Below, in pieces: positions 33,899-44,750 of a stretch of 64,000 nt of DNA; position 1 is the stretch's first letter, and every line of letters starts with the position of its first letter. The translations under genes were made by a program, and so were the position numbers. A model generated the notes under the pieces. The model made no database searches. It saw only the letters and a list, made by a program, of their open reading frames with translations, and was not told where the DNA came from. This stretch comes from Incurvaria masculella (taxonomy: Eukaryota; Arthropoda; Insecta; Lepidoptera; Incurvariidae), in contig OX335644.1 of the NCBI GenBank assembly GCA_946894095.1, positions 13,683,595 to 13,747,594 of the forward strand, given 5' to 3'.

Positions 33899-35143
33899 AT
33901 GTCACATAAAATTCCTTTCGGTTTACTACGAAAGGATGAACTCCAGTATGAAGTTTCAATTCGTGGTGCTACACCGACAACTACGGTTGCTGGTCTTAGA
34001 CAACAGATATACGATCTCCTAAAGGTTTTTAACGATATCGATGAAACGGATCTCTCTTTTAAAGAGGAATTTCCTATAATTTCAAAAAAGTTGGCCGAGG
34101 CGGAAGCAGCATCGAGCGAGACGCTCGCACCTCGAACCAAAGCTCTGGTAGCACACTTGGGGCACAGAGTTAACCGTCTAATTCCTTCAACGGAATCTGA
34201 AGCTGCTAAGACTTTGGAACTTCAATCAAAAATAAAAAATTTGTTTAAACTTTGCAGTGCGAGCAGTGCCGCTGAAGCGAGCGACCTGCGGGACAACGCG
34301 CCGACTCCGGACGTCAGCACAGACTGCCCGGCAACGGTCACGGTAGATTGCTCCCACAAAACAAATGCAGATACGTTGAAATTAAAATATGATGGTACCT
34401 CGTGTGTGCGCACTTTTATAGAAAAGGTAGAAGATATCAGGAGTTCCAGAGGCCTATCACAGGACAAAGTCTTTAGAATGGCAGTCGAAATATTTACCGG
34501 TCCTGCCTTATGCTGGTTCAAGGGTAACCAAAAACAATTTAAGTCATGGCAGGACGTGGTACTTCTCTTGAAGGATGAATTTGGTGTAGTTGATTACAAT
34601 TACAAATTATTAAAAGAGATTCGTTCTCGCACACAAGGAAAAGAGGAGTCCATTTCGATATATTTAGCGTGCATGAATTGTTTATTCGCACGCCTCGAGA
34701 AACCTCTGTCAGAAGAAGAGAAATTGGAGATCATTTTGCATAATGTTAGGCCCACTTATTTAAACCAGTTAACACTGGTGGACATTACTAGTTTGTCTAA
34801 ACTTAAGGAGTTGTGTAGGCACATAGAAGCGACCCACTCCAAATCCGAAATGTTTGTCGAACCTTCTGTCGCGGGACCGCATACCTTGGCTCCGGACCTT
34901 GCATACCAGCCACCGAAGACTAGTAAGCAACCAGAACTTAAGGTTAGAGTAGCAGCTGTAACTCAAAGTAAGTCCCACTGTTTTAGATGTGATACGGACA
35001 CGCACTCTACCTTCAAGTGCAAGAAACCAGGTGAGATACTATGTTTTGGTTGCGGAAAGGTAGGCGTTAGATCGACGTCATGTCCCAAGTGCAGTAAAGG
35101 CTCAAAACAGCGTAAGCCTGACAATATGTCAAAAAACTTGTAA
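33899..35143 (+). CDS. gag: gag polyprotein of the LTR element
   Basis: 414 residues. Structural protein that forms the particle and binds the element RNA. The central part (about 160-290) resembles retrotransposon gag (GPALCWFKGNQKQFKSWQDV, LLKDEFG). The C-terminal region has two zinc-knuckle-like motifs: CFRCDTDTHSTFKC is a perfect CX2CX4HX4C, while the second, CFGCGKVGVRSTSC, has Val where His is expected, so it may bind zinc poorly. The stop is at 35141-35143; four codons earlier a slippery heptamer leads into pol. The start ATG at 33899 is the first in a long leader. Confidence 0.92.
   Translation: MSHKIPFGLLRKDELQYEVSIRGATPTTTVAGLRQQIYDLLKVFNDIDETDLSFKEEFPIISKKLAEAEAASSETLAPRTKALVAHLGHRVNRLIPSTESEAAKTLELQSKIKNLFKLCSASSAAEASDLRDNAPTPDVSTDCPATVTVDCSHKTNADTLKLKYDGTSCVRTFIEKVEDIRSSRGLSQDKVFRMAVEIFTGPALCWFKGNQKQFKSWQDVVLLLKDEFGVVDYNYKLLKEIRSRTQGKEESISIYLACMNCLFARLEKPLSEEEKLEIILHNVRPTYLNQLTLVDITSLSKLKELCRHIEATHSKSEMFVEPSVAGPHTLAPDLAYQPPKTSKQPELKVRVAAVTQSKSHCFRCDTDTHSTFKCKKPGEILCFGCGKVGVRSTSCPKCSKGSKQRKPDNMSKNL
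35131..35137 (+). promoter_or_regulatory. Programmed -1 frameshift site between gag and pol
   Basis: The heptamer A AAA AAC lies in the zero frame of gag (codons TCA AAA AAC TTG TAA). A -1 slip moves reading into the frame of pol, which is open without a stop from 35137 through 35278 and onward. The heptamer is a canonical slippery sequence. A downstream stimulatory structure was not evaluated. Confidence 0.8.
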
Positions 35144-38100
35144 ACGAGCCCAGAAGTCACTTTGATGCGGACGGCTGGCGCTCATGGTTAAAAACAATAT
35201 CGATATTTTTTAAAACTTATCACTCAGCTTCAATTTTATTTGAAAATAATTCCGATCATTCGAGACCTTATGTCACAGTGGAGGTAAATAACACACAAAT
35301 GTGTGGCTTATTAGATTCAGGGTCATCTTCTTCTATTATAGGGAACAATGCCCATGTTAAGTTATTAGACTTAGGCTTTCATTTGTGTTCGTCTGATAAG
35401 TTACAGGTTTTTACTGCCGATGGAACGACACAGAAAGTCATTGGATGTATGTACCTACCTATTAAATTTAATCACAAAATTCAACTTATTAATTTCATGA
35501 TAATCCCTGGAATTAAAGACAAATTAATACTAGGTGTTAATTTTTGGAAGGCATTCGACCTTGCACCTGAATTACTTGCTAATGTTGTTAGTTTTCATTC
35601 TGGTGACGAATATTCGTCGACGGTCACAGAAGCGACATCTAGCGGGAAGCTGTCACATTACCATGCCCTTAGCACACAGGAAAGAACCTTAGCGGACAAT
35701 ATCATTGAACAATATAATTCAATATCTGCCGAACGTGTTGGTTTAGGTCGAACCTCGCTGGTCGAACATAAGATCGATACTGAGGGCCCGCCCATCAGGC
35801 AATGTTATTACCGATTGAGTCCAGTTAAAACTAAGGCCTTGTATGATGAGCTTGACAAAATGTTGGAATTAGACGTGGTTGAACCAAGCGAGAGTCCATG
35901 GAACTCGCCCGTATTGCTGATTCCAAAGAAGGACGGCAGATGGCGTTTTTGCTTAGATAGCCGTAAGCTTAACTCTGTAACTAAAAAAGATGCTTACGCG
36001 CTCCCAAACATTACACATATCCTAGATAGTCTTAGGGACGCTAAATACTTATCCAGTATTGATCTTAGTTCTGCGTTTTGGCAAATACCGATAGCTAAAG
36101 AGGACCGTGAAAAGACTGCCTTTTCAGTGGCCAATAGGGGCCTATTTCAATTTAAAGTTGTTGCCTTCGGACTCACAGGTGCGCCAGCGCGACAACAAAG
36201 ACTAATGGACAGATTATTTGGTCCGGAATTTAATAATAAAGTGTTTTGCTACCTTGACGATATTATTATTGTGTCAGAAAATTTTAAGGAGCATTTGCAG
36301 CTTCTCTTAAGAGTCAAGGATACCTTACATAAAGCAAACCTAACTATTAACAGGGAAAAATCACAATTCTTCAGAAAGGAACTTAAATACCTTGGGTTTT
36401 TGGTTGACGAGTATGGCCTACGCCCAGACCCAGAGAAGGTGCGAGCCATCATCGACTATCCAGCTCCCACCTCAAGAAAGGAAGTAAAAATATTTTTAGG
36501 TACAGTCGGTTATCACCGACGATTTATTCCAAACTTTGCGACCATTGCTGGTCCATTAAATAAATTAACCTCCACCAAGAAAGGTTCTCCTACATTTCAC
36601 TGGTCGGAAGCTGCTGAGTCAGCTTTTCAACAACTTAAAGTCGCTCTCTCGAGTGCGCCTGTTTTGTCTTGTCCGTCCTATGACATGCCATTCAGTATTC
36701 ATTGCGACAGTTCTGGGTATGGATTAGGCGGAATGTTGTGTCAGACCATTAAAGGCCAAGAGCACCCAGTGGCGTACATGAGCCGCTCCCTCAGCAAGCA
36801 GGAACAGAATTACTCCGCTACTGAGAGAGAGGCACTTAGTGTGATCTCAGCACTCGAACACTGGAGGTGCTACATCGAAAATGGACACAAGACAACAGTT
36901 TACACAGACCATTCCAGTTTAAAGTGGTTCCTCAACCTGGACAGCCCAACTGGCAGACTAGCCAGGTGGGGCGTCAGGCTATCATCTTTCAATATTGAAA
37001 TTATTCACCGTAAGGGTACCCTTAATGTAGTTCCAGATGGCCTGTCGCGTTCTGTCCCGGTCGCGGCCATTTCAGCCGGTGGCACAGACGCTTGGTACAA
37101 CAACTTAATTATTAAAGTCCAGCGGTCACCCCATAGCTTCCCAAACTATACTATAAAAGATGGCAAACTCTATCGATACTGCGCGGGAAAGTTTGGGCTG
37201 ACCGAAGAGTTCGACTGGAAACTTGTTGTTTCGGCGGACGAGCGCACGGACATTATTAACGAAAACCACTCAGTACCTACTGCTGGTCATTTGGGAATTT
37301 TTAAAACCCATAAGCGTTTGTCACTAAGGTACCATTGGCCTGGAATGTACCGTGACGTCGTTAATTTTATTGGCAAATGTGATACCTGTCAGGCACACAA
37401 ACACTCTAAGCGGGCCCCACTAGGTCTTATGGGAGACCCGAAAGTTTGTACGCGTCCCTGGCAAGCAATCAGCATCGATCTTATTGGCCCATTACCAATG
37501 ACGAGACGTCGTCATCAACACATACTTGTAGTTACGTGTTGTTTCAGTAAATATTGTGAAATATTTCCCTTACGTAAAGCTGTAGCTTCAAAAATAGTTG
37601 AACATTTGGAAAATGAAGTGTTTTTAGTACACGGTATTCCGCGTACCATAATTTTGGACAATGGTTCGCAATTCATCAGCAAACAAATGGATAACTTTCT
37701 GAAAGCTTATAGGGTGCCACAAATTCACTTTACGGCTCGTTACCATCCGCAAGTGAACACAGTGGAACGGTACAACGGTACTATTGTTGCAGCCATTTCC
37801 ACCTTTGTAGGTGACGATCACCGCTCATGGGACGAAAACCTTACCAAGATTAATTTCGCAATTAATAATTCCGTAAATGAAACCACAGGGTTCACTCCAG
37901 CCTTCCTTGTTTATGGTAGGGAATTGGTCATAGACGGTTCCATTTATGGTAACTCACAGACGGACGAGACGGACATAGTCTGTTCGCCTCGCGATATATA
38001 TGCGGAAAATCTTGGTACTCTCTCGGTTATTTTCGACCAGGTGCAAAAGGCATTGCATACTGCGCACGATAGGAGCAAGCAGCGCTATGACTTAAGACGC

Positions 38101-38331
38101 ACAGTAGCTGAATTCAACGTAGGTGATGTAGTTTGGAGAAAACTGTATAAACAGAGTGACGCAGGAGCGTACTTCACTACAAAACTGGCTCCTAAGTACG
38201 AGAAGTGCAAAGTACTTCAGAAAATTACGCCTCTCATTTACGTTCTTGCGGACATGAATAATAAACCTATTGCCGGTAGATGGCACGTAAAAGATTTAAA
38301 GCCTCCTGCTATCGGCAGTAGAAGGATTTAA
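35137..38331 (+). CDS. pol: pol polyprotein of the LTR element (protease-RT-RNase H-integrase)
   Basis: Expressed in the -1 frame after gag; from 35278 it has 1017 residues (numbering from there). Aspartic protease LLDSGSSSSIIG at about 11-22. Reverse transcriptase with FCLDSRKLNSVTKKDAYALP and the catalytic YLDD at about 325. RNase H from about 473 (IHCDSSGYGLGG, ending DHSSLKWFL). Integrase with an HHCC zinc site (HLGIFKTHKR ... CDTCQAHK, about 670-705) and a D,D35E triad: IDLIGPLP (~731), ILDNGSQF (~792), VNTVERYNGT (~828), with exactly 35 residues between the last two. The RT block usually written NAPATFQRLMD here reads GAPARQQRLMD. No internal stop or frameshift, so probably functional. 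No env follows. Confidence 0.95.
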   Translation, partial: LVNEPRSHFDADGWRSWLKTISIFFKTYHSASILFENNSDHSRPYVTVEVNNTQMCGLLDSGSSSSIIGNNAHVKLLDLGFHLCSSDKLQVFTADGTTQKVIGCMYLPIKFNHKIQLINFMIIPGIKDKLILGVNFWKAFDLAPELLANVVSFHSGDEYSSTVTEATSSGKLSHYHALSTQERTLADNIIEQYNSISAERVGLGRTSLVEHKIDTEGPPIRQCYYRLSPVKTKALYDELDKMLELDVVEPSESPWNSPVLLIPKKDGRWRFCLDSRKLNSVTKKDAYALPNITHILDSLRDAKYLSSIDLSSAFWQIPIAKEDREKTAFSVANRGLFQFKVVAFGLTGAPARQQRLMDRLFGPEFNNKVFCYLDDIIIVSENFKEHLQLLLRVKDTLHKANLTINREKSQFFRKELKYLGFLVDEYGLRPDPEKVRAIIDYPAPTSRKEVKIFLGTVGYHRRFIPNFATIAGPLNKLTSTKKGSPTFHWSEAAESAFQQLKVALSSAPVLSCPSYDMPFSIHCDSSGYGLGGMLCQTIKGQEHPVAYMSRSLSKQEQNYSATEREALSVISALEHWRCYIENGHKTTVYTDHSSLKWFLNLDSPTGRLARWGVRLSSFNIEIIHRKGTLNVVPDGLSRSVPVAAISAGGTDAWYNNLIIKVQRSPHSFPNYTIKDGKLYRYCAGKFGLTEEFDWKLVVSADERTDIINENHSVPTAGHLGIFKTHKRLSLRYHWPGMYRDVVNFIGKCDTCQAHKHSKRAPLGLMGDPKVCTRPWQAISIDLIGPLPMTRRRHQHILVVTCCFSKYCEIFPLRKAVASKIVEHLENEVFLVHGIPRTIILDNGSQFISKQMDNFLKAYRVPQIHFTARYHPQVNTVERYNGTIVAAISTFVGDDHRSWDENLTKINFAINNSVNETTGFTPAFLVYGRELVIDGSIYGNSQTDETDIVCSPRDIYAENLGTLSVIFDQVQKALHTAHDRSKQRYDLRRTVAEFNVGDVVWRKLYKQSDAGAYFTTKLAPKYEKCKVLQKITPLIYVLADMNNKPIAGRWHVKDLKPPAIGSRRI

Positions 38332-38997
38332 ATAATAAGTAAAAAATATATATATAAATATATACATATATTTTGTTTCAATATTAATTTTAACTTCATT
38401 TTTATTATATTAAATACATTACATAAAAAACAATGCAAGAAGATATCTTAGCAGATTTGTTTAGGTATATTTATTTTAGTACTAGCGTAGTGGTTAGGTG
38501 TCTGTCGTATAGTCTACAGGTAGGCGGTTAGTGTAGTACCTACCTTAAAATATAGAAGCCTTAACTACCATTACCACATGGCTGGAGGCTATTGTCCTCT
38601 CAGTCCAGGTGGCTTATAACACTCTGTCGCTGTCCCTAGCTTCGACGTTTTCTTTGGGGGGGGATCGCAGCGGCAGGCTGAATTTTGCAGGCTAGACATT
38701 CATCGACCCACACAATACACATAGGCAAAAATCGCTTAGGTAGTTGTACGTCTTAACCGAATACGTGGTTAAGCCAGACAGAGCGAAATGAAACTTCTTC
38801 AGCGACTATAGCCAAAGAGGGCACGATCAAAAGATGAAGGATAGATGAGAAGAACGAAAGCGGAAGAATGAAAGAGTAAAAGGCTACCTTGAACTGCAAA
38901 TACCACTCATTTCTGCATTGCATTTGTTTGTCGGAGTAATTGTCCCGATGAATTTTTTCCTTGAGAGAAAATTCATCTTTTTTTAGGAAGGAGGTAT
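38332..38997 (+). other. 3' untranslated part and polypurine tract of the LTR element
   Basis: About 670 bp without an ORF of note. It has an (AT)n-rich start, a G8 run near 38656, and ends with aggaaggaggtat immediately before the 3' LTR, the expected plus-strand primer tract. Confidence 0.75.
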
Positions 38998-40015
38998 TGT
39001 TACATAGCAGATCCAAAGATCTGCTGTAACAATATTTCTTTCCCATTTACGAGATATGCTAACAATAAAGTACGCGCAAGCGAAGTACGGTCACCTAGAG
39101 TGTGCCTCGCTTGTCGCATCGGGTTTATTCATATCTCAATAGCTTAGATAAAAGAATAAAGCATAAAGACACTTTAACAATTTAATTTTTAATTTTTGAT
39201 TATTAATGCCGTTAACAAAACATCTTAAAGTTGTCTTTGTCAAAAGAATAATATATTAGAACGTGTGTCGATGGCGGGAAGCTAGCCGCAAGCGACAAAA
39301 CGTCAGAGGATTGAGGGTTTTTTCTTTTGCTTCAGCGGCGGCGACGAGAGCTTCCTCACATAATAATTTTGTTATCATTAATTGTCATTCGACGATTGTA
39401 TTTCACTCGAAGCCTCGTAGCTTCGAGCGTACATCCTCCACAGCTGTGGGTAAGGACTTCATTAATCACCTAACCTAACCTCGCCGATCATAGGGCCGCT
39501 TCACGGCGTTGAACCCCGGCTCACATAAATCTTGATCGCAGAGTCTGGTACGGGGCAGCGTATCGCGACGACGTTGCGAGCGGCCGTTCGTAGGAGTGGC
39601 CTGTAGCCACCCACGCCCAGCCGACTCGTCCGGCATCGGGAACGAGATCCGTCTCGACGCCTCGCCCGACGCCTCGTTGCGACGGTAGCGCACACCACAT
39701 CGCACGGCGCTTCAGCTGGCCTTCCATCCGGAGGTCCACACGGAGACACCAAACGGACCCCAGCTAAGTGTTGCAAATTTAAAGTGACGGTGACCTACCT
39801 ACCCTCAACAGACAATGAAATTAAAGGCGCCCAACCCATCGATTTTCTAAAGGACCCTAAGTGTTTTCGTGACTTTATATTGTGTGTCCAGAGGTCTCGG
39901 GTGATACTGCCTTAGAACCAGAGCTAGCCGTGTCAAAGTAAGGACACTTGTAATAAACCATTTTTCTCAATCAAATGAAATTTTATTTCCTTCCTGGGAA
40001 AAAGCAAGTGTAACA
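38998..40015 (+). repeat. 3' LTR
   Basis: 1018 bp, same termini and length as the 5' LTR; two base differences seen by eye. Followed by the aacg target duplication. Confidence 0.95.
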
Positions 40016-40019
40016 AACG

Positions 40020-41785
40020 GAAAAGAAAGATCAATCACAAAAACGAAAAAATTTAGGGAAAACTAATATATTAGAAAAAAAACTATATTAAGAATATAAA
40101 GAAAAATAAAGATGCAGGAATACAACCGCAAAACTAGATAAAAACGAGATAAAAATAGAAGATTAAAAAAACACGAGGAAATACAATGAGATTAGAAAAC
40201 AATAAAGATGAAGGAATATCATCGCAATGAAAAATTTTTGAAAAAGGAAGAGAATAATATCAGATCACGAATGGAGAGAATACGGAGTATTTTTTTTAAA
40301 TTAATTAACAATCACGTAAATTAATATCTTTAGTTATTTTTATTTAAAACTTTAATTTATAAATTACAAACAAAAATGCAAGAAAATAATAAGAAACAAC
40401 CAATGTTCTCGTTCATTGGATAAACGATTGCTGACTTTATTAACCCTTTTTTATGTCTCCAATTAAATAAATAATTTACAATATTGGATGTCCTAATAAT
40501 ATAGATTTTGTTCAAGAGTAATAGCATAATTCTGAATGTTTCCAAGACAATTCAATAACATAAATAAATGTTCATTGACTGGGTGCTGTCGTGTTCATTG
40601 ACTAGAAATAGTGTTAATTAACTGGTTATTTGGATTGTATGAGCCACAGAGGACTCTAAGAAATGCGGTTGTAGCATTTTATTGCAAATAGATAGAAAGG
40701 CGGGATGAAACAGAACCACTTCTAGTCTTCGACACACTCAAAAATACAACAAACCAAAAGAAATCGTTGGAAAACACTCACTGGTTGATGGCATCAGTTC
40801 TCAGCACACCAAGGCCTTGGGTTTCTGATGAATATGGGCCAACACACCGGCGTGGTGGCTCGCGCACTGCAATCCAATGTCTTTAGCATAGGTTCACTGG
40901 ATCGTTCCAATACTTCTTTGTTGAGAGGTCACAAAACACTCCTAGGAGGTACAAACGTCAAAAATTATAATGTTCAAAGAATACGTTCACTCGAGGACAT
41001 GTGGCGCGTCTCGCGATTCAAACGGAACAGGAAGCACTGGCAGCGAGCTGTATTCACGCGCTGCTTAACGTTTTTGGTAACTGTCACATGCATGCGGTAG
41101 TTAAAAAATTAAGTCCATGCATGCTGAAGCGTTTCCGGTCAATTGGAATGCCTTCTTTTAAAATGTGAGAAAGATTTTGAAGTGGCCCAAACATGGATAA
41201 TTTCTCATATATTAATTAATTAATTAACATCTAGACCGGATATATCAACATACTTAATTTTACTATATTTTCCAATAACCAAGGATTACAAAAACGAACC
41301 TTAGATTATACCAGAGTCATATAATCATACCAAAAACTATTTTTAAAGTGGGAAAAATCCTTAACCTTTTATTCACTGGACGGTTTACCCTACTTACGCT
41401 ACATGAAAATGTATCAGATGTTTTTTATCTACAACCATATCTATGAGTATGTATTTCATAAAATTAACAAGCTTTTATAATGTACATAAATGGTGTTACG
41501 TTATAAGTTAATGGGTTTGATTTTATTTAAAGTTTATTTTCTTTTATTAGAACATTTAAATAAAAGCTTGTGTTTAAAAAAAACTTTTAATTTTTCACTT
41601 AGGTTTTCTAGCTTTAGACACGCGATAACATACTTAATAGGCGAATCGGTGCCGGGAGTGTATTGCTAACTATAGTAGATCAATAGTTTTGTACTTGCCT
41701 ATGCATAAATGCCTGTTTGTGTTGCCAAATAAATAAAATAAGTTTTTTGTAACCTGTATTTGTAACCTCTATTTAATAAAAAATA
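40020..41785. other. Gene-free AT-rich spacer
   Basis: No convincing exon. A G+C-richer patch at 40830-41090 has a 90-codon ORF with no recognisable sequence. Short gttcattgactgg phrases near 40570-40620 resemble those at 30540. Confidence 0.4.
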
Positions 41786-41791
41786 TGAGAG

Positions 41792-43346
41792 CTAATGCTG
41801 CAGAAAGCTCGACACGTTTGCCAGGAGCGTCGCGGTCACGTCGAGGTCGCGCTTGGAGCGGCTCCGCAGCACCCGGCCCGGCGGCGGCGCCCGCCCGAGC
41901 GTCACGCGCTGCCCGGCGGGCTCGCGGGGAGCGCGCGGGTCGGGGGGAGAGCGGACGCTCGCGGTGCCGGCGACGTGCAGCGAGCGGCGCCGGTCGGAGC
42001 TGTCCAGCACGTACGAGTCGGGGCTCGGCGCGGGGTAGAGCTGCCCCCCGGCCGGCGCCGAGCCGGACCGCCTAACCGTATCCAGCTCCGCCGCTCCAGG
42101 CGACAGGTCCCCCATGATGGCTTTGTCTGCGAGCAGAGAGTATTCCGATTCTTTAGGGTTTACGATACTCAGGGTTTGCCATTGCCACGGTCCATTCCCA
42201 AAAACTAGCCAAGTACGAGTCGCACTCGCACACGAAAGGCTCCCTGCAAGATTTAACAAAAACATCACGTTTCTAGTATTTTTTATTGATTGTTATTTTT
42301 AACTGTGTGTTGTAATAGCGGCACTAGAAATACATACACTCTTTGCAATCTTCAGCTGCGGTTACGTATTACGGTTCATGAGACACCCCACCCGCCGACG
42401 AACGGACGAACGAACGGACGGACAGCGTAGGGTTCCGTTTGCACTATCGTTTCTTTCAGTTATTACTAGTGGCACCGCGGGGGGCGGATCATTTACAGTT
42501 ACACTATTATATTAAGAGGTAATGTTTGTTTTTTTGTTTGTTTGTAGGGGGTAATCTTTGGTTTTTCATACTCAACCGATTCTAAACATTATTTCAACAA
42601 TGGAAAGCTACATCGGAAAGCTGTGTCTAACATAGGCTATATCATAATGAATTATTTATAAATGTTCACATATATTTATAAACGAAGTCGGAAAAACTGT
42701 TCGCTTCATTGGCGTGCGCTGCCGAAATGGTTTGAGATACGTGCAATTTATTTTTATTTTTATGTCGGTTACTACCGGATGGTACCATCGCATTGAATGA
42801 AAAGATGGTCGAAGAGGCAATGAAAAATTGTCCGTGTTTTCCATCCAGTTCAATGTAGCCGTGCTCATAAAGGGAAGGTCCTGGCATGGCACCTAATTCC
42901 TTCGGGAATGTATTATTTTGGGCTAATATCATAACGGTAATTGTGTGGTATTAGCATGTATTAGCCAGCCATGTCAGGTCGCATAAAACAAATTAAGCGC
43001 GGCATATGGCGTGCGCCAGGCCCGAAGATGCCAATCGGCATGAGAACTTTCAGGGAGGCTGCGAAAACCATATCGGCCGGCCAGGTGCTTCTTCGCACCA
43101 AGTTTGAAGAACCCCTAGGATGCACGATTACGTACATGGGCATTGATTTGTGAGCGTGTCGACGTTACCCATGACATTCGCGTTGTACTCCACGACGCAG
43201 AAGTGGTAGCCGAGCGCCACGCCGAACACGCACGCCACCACTATCGTGAACAGCATGCACGCCACCAGCGCGGCGCACGCGGCGCACGTCGACACCCTGC
43301 GTCCGTCCACCGATATGAGACAGTTATTTAGCGTGAGAAGTGCCAT
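41792..43346 (-). CDS. Possible two-exon single-pass membrane protein
   Basis: Minus strand, join of 43346..43169 and 42126..41792, 170 residues if both are right. Exon 1 starts ATG at 43346 and encodes MALLTLNNCLISVDGRR, then a hydrophobic segment (about residues 19-47: VACMLFTIVVACVFGVALGY), ending VEYNANVM; donor gtaacg (weak). The acceptor ctctgctcgcag precedes DKAIMGDLSPGAAELD; phase 1 on both sides agrees. Exon 2 is G+C-rich, Pro/Arg/Ser-rich and ends RSKRDLDVTATLLANVSSFL-QH. The proposed start codon falls inside sequence of dispersed family A, so the true 5' end may differ. No homologue recognised. Support is the phase match, the composition and the transmembrane segment only. Confidence 0.4.
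42200..42442 (-). repeat. Dispersed family C, copy 3 (diverged)
   Basis: aaaactagccaagtacgagt, cgcactcgcacacgaaaggc ... ggacggacagcgtagggttc cgttt. More diverged than the copies at 29763 and 53265. Confidence 0.7.
42780..42940 (-). repeat. Dispersed family B copy
   Basis: ggtaccatcgcattgaatga, aaagatggtcgaagaggcaa, tgaaaaattgtccgtgtttt ... gggaaggtcctggcatggca cctaattccttcgggaatg. Reverse complement of the copy at 63800-64000. Confidence 0.75.
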
Positions 43347-43520
43347 GCGTTCGATATCGCGTCCCAAAATATGATCAAAATGACCATATAGACCATATGA
43401 CCATATGCATGGGAATCCGGCGGCGCGTCATATGCCACACAGTCGAAACATCGCCACCGCGCGCGAATGTGCTCTAAAATAGCGTTTGTCAAGTCAGTTC
43501 CCACCCACACAAACCATCCA
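43335..43520 (-). repeat. Dispersed family A, copy 2
   Basis: gaagtgccatgcgttcgata tcgcg, then gggaatccggcggcgcgtca tatgccacacagtcga and cccacccacacaaacc. Reverse orientation relative to the copy at 455. Touches the proposed exon 1 of the membrane-protein gene. Confidence 0.65.
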
Positions 43521-43904
43521 ATACGCCTGCGACTATGTTTGCATTGTGGATTGGTAGTTTTTGAAAATTGGAAACAGCGGATCCCATATTAGGCGCGCTC
43601 GATGCCATATCTCCTTTCTTTTTATCTATTTATGCGTCTACGCAGCGACGTTCCGTCTCCAGAGATGAATGCTTTCCTATTCCTACTCCACAAGTCCGGA
43701 AGGAAGTTTTTTTGAAGGTGACCTACAGTTTTACGTGGAATTCGAACCACGGCCAGCCTCAACGGTTGTCACCCATCCAGTCCAGAACCCAACCGCGCTC
43801 AGAGGTGCTTCACCCAGCTTATCGAATCGCAAGGCGTTGTACCCACGGAGGATAGAGGTTGCACCACTGGGCTACCCAGGCTGACAATCTGATCAGTTGT
43901 TTAC

Positions 43905-43995
43905 TGTTACTTCCGGTCATAATTTCACTGCCGGAGTGTTTATAATTTCAACTCCGAAATGGTTTTAATTTCACTCCGGAATGGTTATACCGAAA
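43905..43995 (+). repeat. Short imperfect tandem repeat around 'taatttcactccgga'
   Basis: Three consecutive variants of ataatttcactgccggagtg: ataatttcactgccgga, ataatttcaactccgaaatg, ttaatttcactccggaatgg. About 30 bp per unit. Confidence 0.6.
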
Positions 43996-44454
43996 TCACT
44001 GAATAACGAATAGTGCTAACCGGCAAACATCCGGAATCGGATCCAAGATTTAATTGAGAACTTTGAATGAGAAAATAAATGGCTGACACGGACATAGAAT
44101 GAAACCTTCTCAAGTGAATCTTTCATTTTTCTGTTTTCTTCTTTTAAGGGTAGGGAAACGTCTACCACGTTTCGCTAGTTTTATGGCAGTCGCCGTGCAA
44201 AATTGTGCCTTAGCGAATTCATTTATTTATTTACACAAACATATGCTGATATGAACAATGGACAAAGAATGCATTTCTTAAATGTTTCCCATCTTACAGT
44301 TCCTGTGATTTCACGACAGCCTTAATGAGGGGTGGGAATGGGAACAGGAGTACCTACGTGAGGCAATAAAAGCGGGGGCGGTTCTCGGAATGAGGTGGCC
44401 TCGGAATAACTAATCGCTGTGTACCTATATATCCGTATTCGCGGGCGGTGGCGA

Positions 44455-44750
44455 TGTTTCGACGATGTGGCATACGACCGCGACGCACCGCCGCGCCGGA
44501 TTCCCATACAATGTTTCAAGTTTCAAAGTTTCAAAAAAGTTTTTTATATAAAATAGTAATGTAAAGACAGAGAGCGAAAATAAAAAATATATAAAGAACA
44601 TAATAAGGGAACCACGGCCTTTAGTAAGTCCTGCCCCGTAAACTAGTCCTTAGACTGTACTATAGGGGGCAACGGTATGGTCACTTTGACCAAACGGCGG
44701 AGACGCGATATCGACCGCATGCCACTTTTACTTCTTTTCTCTTCAGTGGG
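44455..44750 (+). repeat. Dispersed family A, copy 3 (with an insertion)
   Basis: cgatgtggcatacgaccgcg ... gccggattcccatacaatg, then about 170 bp unrelated AT-rich DNA, then ggtatggtcactttgaccaa acggcggagacgcgatatcg accgcatgccacttttactt. The two halves are contiguous in other copies. Confidence 0.65.

Larger units (their letters stand above)
32339..40015 (+). mobile_element. Ty3/gypsy LTR retrotransposon, nearly intact, no env
   Basis: 7.68-kb element with 1018-bp LTRs that begin tgttac and end gtaaca, flanked on both sides by aacg (32335-32338 and 40016-40019), a 4-bp target duplication. Order: LTR, primer-binding site, leader, gag, pol (protease, RT, RNase H, integrase), purine tract, LTR. 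This domain order, with integrase last, defines Metaviridae. Only about 670 bp lie between pol and the 3' LTR and they hold no envelope gene. gag and pol are uninterrupted. By eye the two LTRs differ at two positions (near 32354/39013 and 33211/39871), so insertion was recent. Confidence 0.96.

Noticed and set aside
38332..38997. An env gene in the LTR element
   Set aside because: The space between pol and the 3' LTR is too short and has no open frame with a signal peptide or membrane segment.
40828..41100. 90-codon ORF beginning MNMGQHTG
   Set aside because: No recognisable protein, no flanking exons or splice sites in agreement.
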